DNA of 64,000 bases. Origin: Formicarius rufipectus. Lineage: Eukaryota; Chordata; Aves; Passeriformes; Formicariidae. The DNA is taken from assembly GCA_013399695.1 (NCBI GenBank), contig VXAU01006167.1, forward strand, positions 558,001 to 622,000. Reading direction: 5' to 3'. Position 1 is the stretch's first letter, and each line of letters starts with the position of its first letter. The notes under the pieces were generated by a model, which saw nothing but the letters and a program-made list of their open reading frames with translations, ran no database searches and had not been told where the DNA came from. Of this stretch, positions 12,425 through 23,708 are shown piece after piece. The position numbers and the translations under genes are program-made.

Positions 12425-14570
12425 GGTTGGTTTGGGGTATTTTGTGTCCACTGCTCCCCTTAGGAGACTGCCTTGGGAACCTTTCCTCTCAACTTTTAGG
12501 AATCTTCTACAGATTTCCAGCACAAATGTATCCATGGCTGGCTTTTTCCTCATCTGTTCTTGAGCCAGAGGACAGTGCTGGCACAAACAGCTCTTCTCCC
12601 TGCCTGTGCTCTTCGATGTTGATTTGAAATAGTCTTTCTTTGGCCTTGGGTTTCAGAGGGATGCATTTCAAAACCAGAAATAAATGGGCTTGAAATATTT
12701 CCCATAATTTTGCAAGATCTCAATCCTCTGATAGCCAGATTAGAAGAATGATAACAACAAAATCAGCATTCAAGCTGGAACAACTATTGTTAAATAGACA
12801 CCACTGTAAAGCCAGTACTTTTTGTTTACAATTGAACTCATGAATTTTTAGATATTAATGTATGAGGGATTGAGTAAACAACCATTGTGCCTCTAAGGAA
12901 TGAGTCCCAGGCTGTCCTGAGCTGGAATACTTTGTACTTTCCTGATTGCCTTCCAAGAATTTCAAATTACTTGGTAAGAGAAAAACAAGCCGGCTTCACG
13001 AGATGTTTGCAAGGTTCTTGGGATGGACTTAGTTCCTCTGTGCTGTGCTCTGGGTGGTTTTGGGGCAGAGCTCTGTGGCTGGGTACGGTGGAATGCTGAA
13101 CAGCTGGGTGTTCATGCAGAGGTGGAAACTAACCCATGAAGGATAAGCCACTCAGGTCAGGAGGGTCAGCCTGGGTGTGTTAAAGCCCTGCTGTAGTGCA
13201 CTGCATGTAGCCCTGGCAGTCCCTGTTCCCAGTTTGATGGGCAAAGAGACATCATGGTCACTGGCCCAGAAACCTTGTGGCTGCCATGGAGAAGGAGAGC
13301 TGAAGTGACAAGTGGGAAGTCACACAGCAGGTCAGTTGGCAAGTGCCAACAAGCAAAGGACTCTGCTTAGCTGATTCATGAACCTTTCAGGAGCATTGAG
13401 GATGCTTTTGGGCATGGGTTCACAGGGACAGCCCCCAGGGATTAAGTGACAAAGGGACACGTGGCCAGGGCATGTGCCCTGTGCCATGGAGAGACCATGC
13501 CATGCCATGCCGTGTTACTCATGGGCTCTCCAGACTTATGAGATTGTTTCTGTGGTGGCTCTGACACCACAGGCTGGGGAGCACTTACAAATTGTCCATC
13601 TCTGCCAGCCCAGACAGCCCTGTCTTGGGCATCACAGCCAGCATGGCAGTAAAACAGGCAGGTTGGGTCCTTCACTACCTGGCTTGTTCTTGGGTTTGGT
13701 TTCCAAGCCTGCAGCCTGAAGCTGTGGAAAGAGTCATGAATTCGGGTTACCAAACCATCTGCTGGCTGCATTTTAAAAAGCAATTAAAGCAAAATTGTTT
13801 CCAGCCCTTCTGTTTGCAAGATGTAGTCTGAAGAGAGAAAGCCAAGCCAGGATTTGCCCAATCCTGCCACAGCTCTGAGTATGAATTAATTTGATTTAAT
13901 TCCTCTGCTGTACATGCTGGAAAGCGAGGAGTTCCCTACTGAGGGCTTGGGGGAGTGTGCAGGTAAACAGAACTGCTGTGCTGTTAGGTTTAAACGATGG
14001 TGAAACCCAGGAAAACAGCATTTCCAGCCTTCTTATATTGCTTTTAATTAGAAAATATTAAACAGAGTTAAAAGATGTAGGAAATAAGAATACTTTTGCA
14101 TGGTAGAGGGTGATAGCCTGTTGCTGGCGACTGATGGATGACAGGTCTAGGATGGTCTGAGGAGCTGCTCCTGGGATACCCCACAGGGCTGGGAGACTGG
14201 TTAGGGTTAGGGAATGGGGGAATGAGGCTTGAGAGCATGCCCAAAAGAGCTGGGGGTATCAGTCCTCATCACCCAGGCAGGGCACATGTTTGGGGACACC
14301 CTTAAGGCCTGGGGACTGCTTGACAGCCAAAGATGACAGGATCAGGACACCCTTACAGAAAGCAGGGACTGTTTGCTGTGGTGCTTCAGGCTGTGCTTGG
14401 TGGAGAGGATGCACACTTGTGCTGCAAATCTGTGATGGTTTAGGAGCGGAGCAGAGAGAGGTGAGGTCTGATGTTAGGGAGCTGAGGTTTGGGCCAAAGC
14501 ATCTCCTTTTCCCAGCAGGAGAAAGTAATATGACCAAGTTCACAATCCTGAAGAGGGTGGGATGAGATCA
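12425..14570. other. Intergenic stretch without genes
   Basis: No gene recognised. A triplicated CATGC unit lies at 13496-13511 and two TTAGGG units at 14201-14212; both are too short to matter. The region at 14030-14100 is AT-rich. Confidence 0.55.
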
Positions 14571-15075
14571 ATCATGGAATCCTAGAATGGTTTGGAATGG
14601 AAGGGACATTATAGGCCATCCAGTTCCAAATCCCCCTGCCATGGGCAAGGATGCCTTCCACTATCCCAGGTTGCTCCAAGCCCCATCCACTCTGGCCTTG
14701 GACACTTCCAGGGATGGGGCAGCCACAGCTTCTCTGGGCAACCTGAGCCAGGGCCTCACCAGTGTCACAAAGAAGAATTTCTTCTATGTATCTCACCTAA
14801 ACCTACTCTTTTTCAGTTTGAAGCAATTCCTCCTTGTCCTGTCACTACAGTTCCTGAGGAAGAGTCCCTCTCTGGCTTCCCTGTAGGCTCCTTCAGACAC
14901 TGGAAGGTGCTGTGAGGTCTCCACACAACCCTCTCTTCTCCAGGTTGGACAGCCCCAAGTTCCTCAGCCTGTCTTCATAGGGGAGGTGCTCCAGTCCCCT
15001 CATCAACTTCATGGACCTTCTCAGGACTTGCTCCAACAGTTCCATGTCCTCCTAATCTTGGGGCCACCAGAACTG
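14571..15075 (-). mobile_element. CR1 LINE, 3' fragment (about 505 bp)
   Basis: A minus-strand copy runs from its 3' end ('atcatggaatcctagaatgg' on plus) through the 'ccagggatggggcagccaca' and 'ttcctccttgtcctgtcac' blocks to 'cctcagcctgtcttcatagg' and 'ggggccaccagaactg'. That last part corresponds to the end of the reverse-transcriptase ORF, but no intact frame remains. Confidence 0.96.
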
Positions 15076-15289
15076 TTGAGATGAAATGAAATGTTGGCAG
15101 CTTGTGGTGTTCTGTTGGCTCTGGGGACTGTGGGATGCTGTGGGGACATCCTGGCTTAGCTGTCACCCACCACCCATGCCCTGCCACGCCAACAACCTGC
15201 TGCTTGTGAATCGAGGGGCTGCCCAGGTCTTGTATCTTATTTGATAAAACAAACCCCAACAGGCTGGCAAGGATGCAGGAGAGAGGTCT

Positions 15290-15661
15290 TCAGAGACAAG
15301 CAGAGTGGGCAGCACAACTTCAGGGTCCCCGAAGGGGCTCTGCTGGGGCAGCTGCTTGGTTTGGAAGAAGAAAGCCCCGAGCACAGCACCGGGCTGAGCC
15401 GAGGGCTTATGTAAGAGCTGGCAGCAGGGCCGGCGGTGCGGAAACCCAGCGGGGCGCAATCGCCTTTGATTCTCTCCTGTTTGCTCAGCAGCTTTCATGC
15501 GGCGGGGGAGCAGGGCAAGGACGCGAGATTCCTGCACACTGAGCTCCCCTGTTTCTCTCGGCAGGATAAACAGGACGTAAAACAAAGCCCCGAGCCAGCC
15601 CTCGCCTCGGAGGCAGTGTGCTGCCAAACCCCCCGTGGGACAGCCTGTCCCCCCGTGTGTT
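15290..15661. promoter_or_regulatory. Small CpG-rich patch
   Basis: About twenty CpGs cluster here, densest at 15425-15470 (gccggcggtgcgg, gcggggcgcaatcgcc). It is weaker and shorter than the islands at 22 and 43 kb. It could be a minor regulatory element; no transcript is supported. Confidence 0.3.
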
Positions 15662-17203
15662 CCCTGGGAAGCAGCCACCCCATCCAGGGTGCCATGGCCT
15701 GGAATGCAGGAGGTTATGGGAGCCCACCCAGGGGGTTTCGGGGTGCTGTGGCTGTTTTGGTGTATGGGTGAGGGTTGCCCCGTGGCATTAGTGAGCAGAA
15801 AAAAGGGGGCAAAGCTCCCTGACAGGACTCAGGAGGCAAGTCCAGTGAGCCAGAATGAGTTCTTCAGAAATGACACCAGGCTGGACACTGTGTGACCATT
15901 ATTTTGGCTGGGTGTCACCTGCCCAGCTGTCCCATACGGTACAGTCCCAGGCAGTGGGACCAAGCCCTGTCTGACCCACCATGCGATGCAGCAGGACAAG
16001 AAGGGAGTCAAACTCTGTTCCTCTCAACAGTGGACTCTGTCTGAGGGTTCCAATGCTGCCTTAAAAATGGGACACTTCATTTATAACTTCCCCTAAGGAA
16101 TAATTTCCAAGCTGTCTTGCCCCCATACTAAATCCCTGCCAGTGACAGAGGGTGATGGAGCTGATCTCAGCCCTTTCCTAACACAGTATTAGCTAAGCTG
16201 GCTCCTCAGAGACACACCAATCCAAACTCATGCCAGCTCCCCTAAATTTCCACAGCACCACGATTTCACCACCAGCAGCCTGCTGCAGGGCCAGGTGAGA
16301 AGGCAGGGGGGCAAACGCACGCTGCTGGGGTTTGCAACACTTCCAAGAGTTCTTCCGAGTGGGGTTTGCTTTAGCACAAAGTGTCCTGTAACCAATCACT
16401 TGGCTGGGGAAAAGAATTGGCCGAGTGTGAGGATGTAGCCAAAGTCATCAGGAACACTGTTTCTGCTAAAGGAACACTAAGAGGGGATGGTCTGTCCTGC
16501 CAGCCATGGTGGGCAGCGAGATTCCCTCTATTCCAGGCTGGTGAGTTATCCCAAACTGTCCTGCCCCAGGCCTGCCACGTTCCTTGTGCTGCTGTGTGCA
16601 GTGGTGTTGCTGACTTCTGCTCCCCCAAGGAAGACTTGGGAAAGGGAAAAGCCAAGTGGGCAAAAAACTGTTTACTTGGCTGGGAACTGGCAACTCTGAG
16701 TGAGACACATTTTAACCATTGGAAATGCAGAGGTAGGAAAGGCAGATATTGCCCTGAGGAGCAGCGTGTCTGGTACCTCCTCTGGCTGCTGCTGGGTAGG
16801 TGCTGGGCACCCCTGCATATGCCTGAGCTGTGCTTTTACAAAACCCTCAGGATCTTGGTGTCAGGGAGGATGCAAACCCTGGGATCACTTATCCAAACCA
16901 CTTGGCCTGGGGTTTAGTGAGAGCTGTCTTTCTCATAGGATTCCCACTCTGGGCTTGATGGGTTGGAAATACTGCAAGAGCGGCCCTTTTTCTGATTGTT
17001 TTGGGGTATTTTTCCCCCGTTTGTGCCTTTCCACTTCTGTCTCTGGCCAAGGCAAGCCGTGCCAAGGCACAAGGACCAGGCACACCCAGAGGGAGGGATG
17101 AAGAAGCAAAGTGCCCTCAACCCACTGGACAACAGGGACAGAATGCAAACACAGTGGCAGGAGTGAGTAGGAGGAGGGTTTCCTTACCATCTCATAAAAG
17201 GGA
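15662..17203. other. Intergenic stretch without genes
   Basis: Unique sequence with no recognised gene or repeat. A 178-codon plus frame at 16381-16917 has no recognisable domain. Confidence 0.55.
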
Positions 17204-17548
17204 TTCATAGAATCATGGAATGGTTTGTATTAAGAAGGGACATTAAAGATCATCTAGTCCACCCCTCCCCGCCATGGGCAGAGAGACCTTCCATTAAACC
17301 AGATTACTCCAAGCCCCGTCCAACCTGGCCCTGAACACTTCCAGGGATGGGCAGCCACAGCTTCCTTGGGCAACCTGTGCCAGGGCCTGCCCACCGTCAC
17401 TGTAAAGATTTTCTTCCCAATATCTGATCTAACCCTGCCCTCTGTCAGTTTGAAGCCATTCCCCCTTGTCCTATCACTCCATGCTCTCGTCCAGAGTCCC
17501 TCTCCAGCCTTCTTGGAAGCCCTCTTTCTGTACTGGGAGGTACTGGAC
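17204..17548 (-). mobile_element. CR1 LINE, 3' fragment (about 345 bp)
   Basis: In minus orientation it begins with the terminal repeat (plus strand 'tcatagaatcatggaatgg'), then 'agatcatctagtccacccct', 'ccagggatgggcagccacag', 'gggcaacctgtgccagggcc' and 'ttgaagccattcccccttgt'. The order and spacing match the copy at 14.6 kb, indicating the same subfamily. Non-coding. Confidence 0.95.
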
Positions 17549-18899
17549 TCGAGGCCAGTATCATGGCTCCAATTCTTACACCCTGTCCTCTGCTCTTGCA
17601 TTGATGATGGATCCCCATGGGAGAGGTGGGGAGGTTCTACACATGGGGTGTACACAGGGCTTGACACCCACCCCTTCCCAGCCCAGCATCCAGCTCTCCC
17701 TGCCCCTGCTCTGAGCAGCAATATGGGCTCCAGCTGCACGAGCTGAAAAGGCTCAAGCTCTCAAAAAGCAGCGCAGGATCAAAGCTTTCTAAACACTCGG
17801 GGCATTTGGCCCGGGAGGTTTTGTTCCGACTATTTATAGCAGTTGGGGCCAAGCGAGTTCAGAGTTGGAGGCAAACTTTTCCAAAGCTGGGGGCCATTTG
17901 GATGAGGGAGGAGGAAAGGGAGTTCAGCCAGACCCGTTTCCAGCAAACGTTGACTCCTTCCCTTAGGTATGTGTTGCTATCCATGACACACTAACAACAG
18001 CTTCACACACAAGTGCCTGGCTGGGCCTGTAAAGATTGAAACAAAAATGTGAATTGGCTGGAAAGGAGAACATGAAATAGAGAAAGTTTCCAAACAGCAA
18101 AGCTGTAGCATTTGAAAGTGAAAAATTTCCTTACCAGCTTGTTTTCATCCTCCAGCCAACATCTTTCAATTACAAATATATTGGGATTGTTTTCCAGAGG
18201 AGAGCTGGCAATTATTTTAGGGCAGAAAGACCAAATTATGGCTTCCTGAAGCATATGCCATGCCTAGAAATGGAGAACAGGGGCCTTTTTATCTTCAAGG
18301 TGAATTTCTTTGTGCTCTTCCTAAAGAATGTGTAATTTTTCTGTACTGCTTCCTTACAGGCAAAACCAGGCTTAAACTCTGAGCAAGCAAACCAGTGTGA
18401 CACCCTTGAAATCATGTCACCCTTAAAGCTACAGCCCTTGCAGAGCACAAAGGCAGAGCTATGGTTTTTCTGTCTGCCAAGTGAATTATGCTCACAGTGA
18501 TGTTTAATTGTGAGGAGCATGACCAGCATGCTTTAGATACACATTGCTTTTTTGCTCTTGATTTAAGGCACTCTGTACAGGTTATAAAAATATCCCTCTA
18601 TTTACCACTATCTTCCCAGACATGTTCTGCATCTCTAAGTTTCCTTCTCCCTAGGAAAAGGGTGCAATTAGGTTGGCAGGTGCTTATGACCAGCCTAATG
18701 AGCACCCTGGGGAGGTGGGTTTGGCAGCTGGGTGGTGTCCAGCCCAGGTGAGCTGTCAGGAGGAGCCACCTTATGCTTTTCCCTGGTAAGGGTGGTATGG
18801 GATTTCTCCATGCTGTAAGAGCAACAAACAGCTCAAGCCTACGATGTCTGTGCCTTGGGTTGTTTTCAGAGAGAAATTCCATAGCTAGGTTTCCTTTCC
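17549..18899. other. Intergenic stretch without genes
   Basis: No gene recognised. The part from about 18000 to 18560 is AT-richer than its surroundings and free of recognised repeats; it could contain a conserved element, but I have no positive evidence. Confidence 0.5.
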
Positions 18900-19042
18900 T
18901 AGAATCACAGAACGGTTTGTGTTGGAAGGGATCTTAAAGATGACCTTAAAGATCATCTAGTCCAATGACCCTGCCATGGGAGGGACACCTCCCACTAAAC
19001 CAGGTTGCTCAATGCCCCATCCAGCCTGGCCTAGACATCTCT
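18900..19042 (-). mobile_element. CR1 LINE, 3' fragment with internal duplication
   Basis: On the minus strand this is the CR1 3' end: its terminal repeat gives 'tagaatcacagaacggttt' on the plus strand, followed by 'gttggaagggatcttaaag', and the 'ccatccagcctggcctagac' block. The segment CTTAAAGAT is present twice (around 18931-18952), a short duplication inside the copy. Non-coding and 5' truncated. Confidence 0.94.
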
Positions 19043-21976
19043 CACAACCCCACTAGAGCCTGTCTTCTGCTGCAGAGGATGTCTGTTCCTGTTGTGAATG
19101 GTTGGACTTCACTGGAGGACCCAAGCTGTTCTCCTTTGGGGAAGGCTGCAAGATCTCCAACAGACTTTGAAGAATTAAATGATCTGTACACATTTGGAGA
19201 TGAAGGTCAGTCTGGACTGGCTGCTTATCAGGTGGCCATGGCTGGTGCTGCAAGGGGAACTGTTAAGCAGAAAAGAAGGTTTCACGCTGAAGTTTCCCAG
19301 ATATCAGCCTCAGGGCTTGTCTTTTTTTCTGTGAATGACCCAAAAAAGTAGAAAAGCAATGTGTGAGATGTGTGAATGAGGCAGAGCTGGGGGGTATGAA
19401 CAGTATTGGCAGTTACAGGTGTTACCAAAAGGTAATTGGGTGATCAGGAATACAGAAGTAACAACAATATGAAGCTCAGCAATATAAAACACAAAGTCTT
19501 TGAGCTTGAGAAGCAACAACATATTTATAAGATAGGACTTTGTATTTTATGGAGGTACCAGAGAAGGGCTTCTGACTGTCTGTTGGTCTCACACTGCCTG
19601 TGAGCCACTGCCTGAATGCTGTCATGCAAGAGGTAGATGCACCCTTAGAGGACTTGGATGACTAAACCTTTCTGTTGACCTTAAAACCCTCATGGCAAGA
19701 GCCTCCATGACCTCTGCTGGAACAGCAGATACAAATCTGTTCATCCTTCCCTAGAAAATGTTAAGAATTGAGTGAGTACAAGGCAAATCTACTGTCCTGG
19801 TTGCACCACTGGTGAATTTGTTGTGAGAATCAGATACGTCCTTCTTCCATTTTGTTTTTATGAGCATGGCAGAGACAGGCTCTGAGCCCAGTTTCCACCC
19901 CTACCCAGCAGAAAATGTTCTTCTTGGGTTTGCCTCCTAATGATGATGATGATCATCATCATTCATCTCTTGTTTTGTACGTGACCTTGCTATGAAAGAC
20001 CCTTCTTGTGCTCCGTACTAATGTTCCCAATTCTTGACTTGGAAAGGGTACACTGGCCAACTGGACTGTCACTCAGTTTGCTGAGGAGCCGTATGTTCTG
20101 CAATTAACAGACTAAATGCCCACCATTGTGGTTGGAAAGAAGTTTTAATTAAAATCCCTTGGTACTGGCTTTGGCCAGACTGTGGAGTGAATGGGAAGAG
20201 GGCGGAAGGCCCAGGTCAGTGACTTGGGTCAGCCTAGGAGAGTGTCCACTGAGCTGAGACTAAACACAAGGAAGGACCTGGCTTATAATTGCATGGGCTT
20301 TATGTTTGTTTTTTTTTTCCCTTGAATGACCTGCCCAACAGACAATTCCAAGCCAACAGGAGCACAGATACTGCCAGCCAAAAGTTGGGTTAGGTCCACA
20401 GGTTGTTTGAGTCCTAATGAGGAACCATGAATGGAGGCTCACATCTACAAGTGAAAAACACCTCATTCCCTTCTCTAATGAATGTGGCTCTCCAAATTCT
20501 TTTGTATTGGGCTTTGCTTGGCTTTCAGAAGTGCCCAGGGCTGTGTCTTCCAGGCTGGCCTCCAAGCTGCTGCCACCTACCCCATCTTCTCTCAGATGGC
20601 CACCAAGAAGGTGCCAGGTGGCCAAGGAAGACCTGCAGTGTGTTCGTGATGATGGCACAGAGAAGCAAAGTCTTTGGAGGGTGAGACACCTATCTGGGGG
20701 CATGTAGTGTGGCCTGCTCAGTGTTCCCTGGGTGGAAGTTGCCCTTCATGTACTTGCCAGTGATGTGCTGGGCTCTGGACAAATGGGCACATTTCCGGGT
20801 GTGTGGTGTTCCCTGCCAACGCTGTAGCCACAGGTGCTTCTCTAATGAGAGAGTGAATGCTCCTCCCCATGCCAAAGTGCACTAAGTAATGCAAACATCA
20901 AATAAGGAAACTGGAACCAGGATGGGTTTCCTGATTGTTTGCATGGAGTGAGTCCCACTTGTTTTCAGGGTAGCCAGCCCTGTGGGCCTATTCCCTCTGC
21001 TCAGGACAGGGCTTGCACACTAATGAGAAAGCAAAATTAAGACATGTAAAACACCAAATGGGTGTTAGCCCCACAATTTGTCACCTGAAGTCCAGCACAA
21101 ATGTCCTACCAACCCTTGACAAGGCACCAGGGCTCTGAAGGCAAGTAGATGCACTTATAAACATTACTCCAAAATCTCTTTTTATTTTCTAAGACTGTCA
21201 AGGTAATCTGGGGGAGGGATTGTACCTTCCCTCACACCCCCTTGGTTCCAGGCACTGAGCATTGACTCCTGCACCTTTCCTTCAGACTTCTTCCAGAAGT
21301 GCCCCAGACCCTCACACAGAAGGGGCACCTGGCACAAGCTGCTGGTAAAGGTCTTGGACACTGGCCTGAAGAAATCAATTTGCTTTCAAATGTTTTAAGG
21401 GAAAAAAGGGGGGGAAATTTCTTTTGCCATTTAAAGTTTTTTCTCCTGCTTTTGGGTTTAATTTTGAACTGTCAAGCTGCATGGGAGTGCTGAGCAGCTT
21501 TGGAACTTCTCAGCCTTGCTGGTAATGGACGAGACACTGCCAAGGTGAACCCGGGCTACACCTACCTGTGGCTGGGATGGGTGGAGGTGCCCAGGGTGCC
21601 CCTGCCCAGCACCCATCCTGCAGGCAGGGAGGGAGACAGGGCAGTTTGGGTGGATGGAGCTGGAAAATGAGGAGATCCCCAGTGGTAAAGCACATGGGGG
21701 GCTCCAGGAACTCGTCAGAGTGGGCTTCATTCAGGGCTGGGTGGAACATCCTGCTGGGCTTAGTTTAGCCCTGTGCTGGGCCAGCCACCTGGGATGAAAT
21801 TAGCATTTGGGGGCAGTGGCAGGGTGTTTGTTTTTTGTTTTTTTTTTTAACTGTCCCCATAGAAAAATGCCACTTTTACTGCCCAAGTGTAGCAGACAAA
21901 GGGGCTGGCTGTGTTTTCCCCTTTCCTTTCAATCCCCTTTCTGCACGGTGACATTTTCTTCTTCCAGACCCTGCTC
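19043..21976. other. Intergenic stretch without genes
   Basis: No gene or transposable element recognised. It contains a TGA/TCA palindrome at 19943-19962, a T10-type run near 20310 and a T-rich run near 21826-21850. Open frames are under 150 codons and unremarkable. Confidence 0.6.
19943..19962. repeat. Perfect 20-base ATG/CAT palindrome
   Basis: Three ATG units meet three CAT units around a central GATC, giving a perfect 20-base inverted repeat. This is a trinucleotide microsatellite that reverses orientation at its centre. Confidence 0.9.
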
Positions 21977-22001
21977 TTTTTTTTTTTTTAAAAAAAAAAA
22001 A
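21977..22001. repeat. T13A12 inverted homopolymer block
   Basis: Thirteen T are followed directly by twelve A, making a near-perfect 24-base palindrome. It could extrude as a hairpin and lies 26 bases from the assembly gap, so its exact length may be unreliable. Confidence 0.9.
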
Positions 22002-22027
22002 CTTTTCTCCCCCTCCTATTTCCTCTC

Positions 22028-22041
22028 NNNNNNNNNNNNNN
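22028..22041. other. Assembly gap (14 N)
   Basis: Fourteen undetermined bases sit between a pyrimidine-rich stretch and the start of the CpG-rich island, just after a T13A12 block. GC-rich and homopolymer sequence commonly causes such gaps; the true length of the missing sequence may differ from 14. Confidence 1.
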
Positions 22042-22980
22042 CCCCTCTAAGTGCCCCCCTGGGGGCACAGCCCCTGCTCCTTTCCCGGGGTCCCCCGTCC
22101 TGGCAGGATGCCGGGGAGGTGCCAGGGCGCGCAGAGGGGCGATGCCAGCGCTTCCTGCTCCCTCCCTGCCAGCACAATGGGGACATTCAGGCGGGCACGG
22201 CGTAGCCCAGCACCAACCCAGCGCCAGAGAACCCCCCGCCATCCCTGTCCGTGTCCCTCCCCCCCAGCGCTGTCTCCCAAATAGCAGCATGAGACAGAAA
22301 GCAGCTGACGCCGTGTCCCAGCGCGCCGGCGGAGGCGAACTGGAATCCAGCATCACAAAACAAGCCCTGTGCACGCTCCCCTCCCAACGCAGGCGTGTGT
22401 GCCTGTGCTCCCCCCCTCCATCCATCCCTCCCTCCATCTATCCATCCATCCCCCCGAAATCCCCAAGTCTGCCCAGTAACACCAAACTGGGCTCCCTTTC
22501 CCACCCCACCCCGGCCAATCCGAGCGCTGCCAACAAGCCAGGGCCTCCGCCGCGGAGATGCGAGGGGGCAGGAGCTGGTGGGGATGCAGGAACAGCGTGT
22601 TTTCCTTCTCCCCTTCTTCCTCCGGAGCCGCTTGTTTTTTAATTCGGGGCCGGAGGGGAGGCGTGGGTTGGAGCTCAGAGGCAGCTCCCGTCCTTTCCCT
22701 GTAACGCAGAACACCCTCAAAAACACGAGACGGGGTTTCATCGCTGCTCAAGGGAGCCTTGTTCTTAATCACGGGCAGATCAGCGGTTTTTTGGAGGTGG
22801 GACGAAGGAGAAAGGAGCAGGGGGGCAGCGCAAGAAAAGCAGGGCTTCGTCCTCCCTGGGTCCAAAGTAGATCGGTTCAGGCTTTCCTGCCTGCTCCGGT
22901 TTGGTTTTCCCCCTCCTCTTTGCTTTGCTGGTTTTTCTCTTCTCTGCTGCTGCTTGTAGCAGCGGCTGTGTTTGCAGAGC
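22042..22980. promoter_or_regulatory. CpG-rich island in intergenic DNA
   Basis: GC content and CpG frequency rise abruptly after the assembly gap; roughly fifty CpGs are visible in the first 800 bases, with runs such as gcgcgccggcggaggcg (around 22321) and ccgccgcggagatgcg (around 22547). This is typical of an island promoter or a distal regulatory island. A 224-codon plus frame (22395-23069) crosses it but starts in proline/serine low complexity from the CCAT repeat and has no domain. No first exon can be defined from sequence alone. Confidence 0.5.
22417..22455 (+). repeat. (CCAT)n / C-rich microsatellite
   Basis: Interrupted CCAT and CCCT units lie inside the CpG-rich island. In frame they would code for repeated Pro/Ser/Ile, which explains part of the long spurious frames here. 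Confidence 0.85.
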
Positions 22981-23537
22981 AGAGGCTGTGCTGGTGTGAC
23001 TCCAGTGGTGCTGCAGTACTGGGGATTGCCTGCTGCCCTCCAAAACTCCCCAGGAAGAGGCTGGGGTAGGTGCAGGAATGAAAACGCTGAACATGCTGGA
23101 TTTTAGTGGATGACTTGCAAGGGAGCTGGCGGTCCCTGTGCCTCCTCCCTCCATCAGGGCTTTTTGCAGGTCCCATGGGCTTAGCAGCCCCTGAGCATGA
23201 GCTGAGGGTGACTGGGTGCAGAATAATAAGTCACATTTCGGTCTTTCCTGGCATTTTCCTGGCATGTTCCTGGGGCAGCACCTCGGGATGGGCTTGCCAA
23301 GGTGTGAGACACACTTCGAACACAGAGGTGTCAGAGATGTCCAATGCCTTTCATAAGGGATGGGTGGTTGGACCCAGGACCAGTGGGGCAGGCAGATTAA
23401 CATGTCCCATGTTGCCTGCTTGGATGCAGACCTGTGCTGAGATGCAACAGTGGCTGATGAGGGGTGGAGACCAGCTCATGGCTGCTCTTCTGTGGAGCTG
23501 TAGGAGCTCAGCTGTGTCCTTGGCAGTGATGCTGGTG
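22980..23537. other. Unique sequence between GC-rich island and CR1
   Basis: No gene or repeat recognised. CpG density falls off sharply relative to the island on its left. Confidence 0.55.
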
Positions 23538-23708
23538 GACAGGCTGCCCAGGGAAGTGAAGGATTCATTGCCCTGGGTGTGTTTAAAAGACATGTATACG
23601 TGGCACTTAGGGACATGGTTTAGTGGTGGGCTTGGCAGTGCTGGGTTAATGGTTGAACTCAATCATCTTAGAGGTCTTTTCCTATCTAAATGATTCTATG
23701 GTTCTATG
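23538..23708 (+). mobile_element. CR1 LINE, 3' fragment
   Basis: The order 'ggacaggctgcccagggaag', 'gtggcacttagggacatggt', 'ttagtggtgggcttggcag', 'ggttgaactcaatcatctta' and the end ATGATTCTATGGTTCTATG is the classic 3' tail of a CR1 subfamily. It shares the cacttagggacatggttta block with the copy at 2.5 kb, so the two belong to the same or related subfamilies. Non-coding. Confidence 0.95.

Noticed and set aside
14201..14212. Two TTAGGG units, possible interstitial telomeric repeat
   Set aside because: Two copies are too few; expected by chance in 64 kb.
22395..23069. 224-codon plus-strand open frame
   Set aside because: It lies in the CpG-rich island where stops are rare, begins in the CCAT microsatellite, and overlaps other long frames on both strands; no domain is visible.
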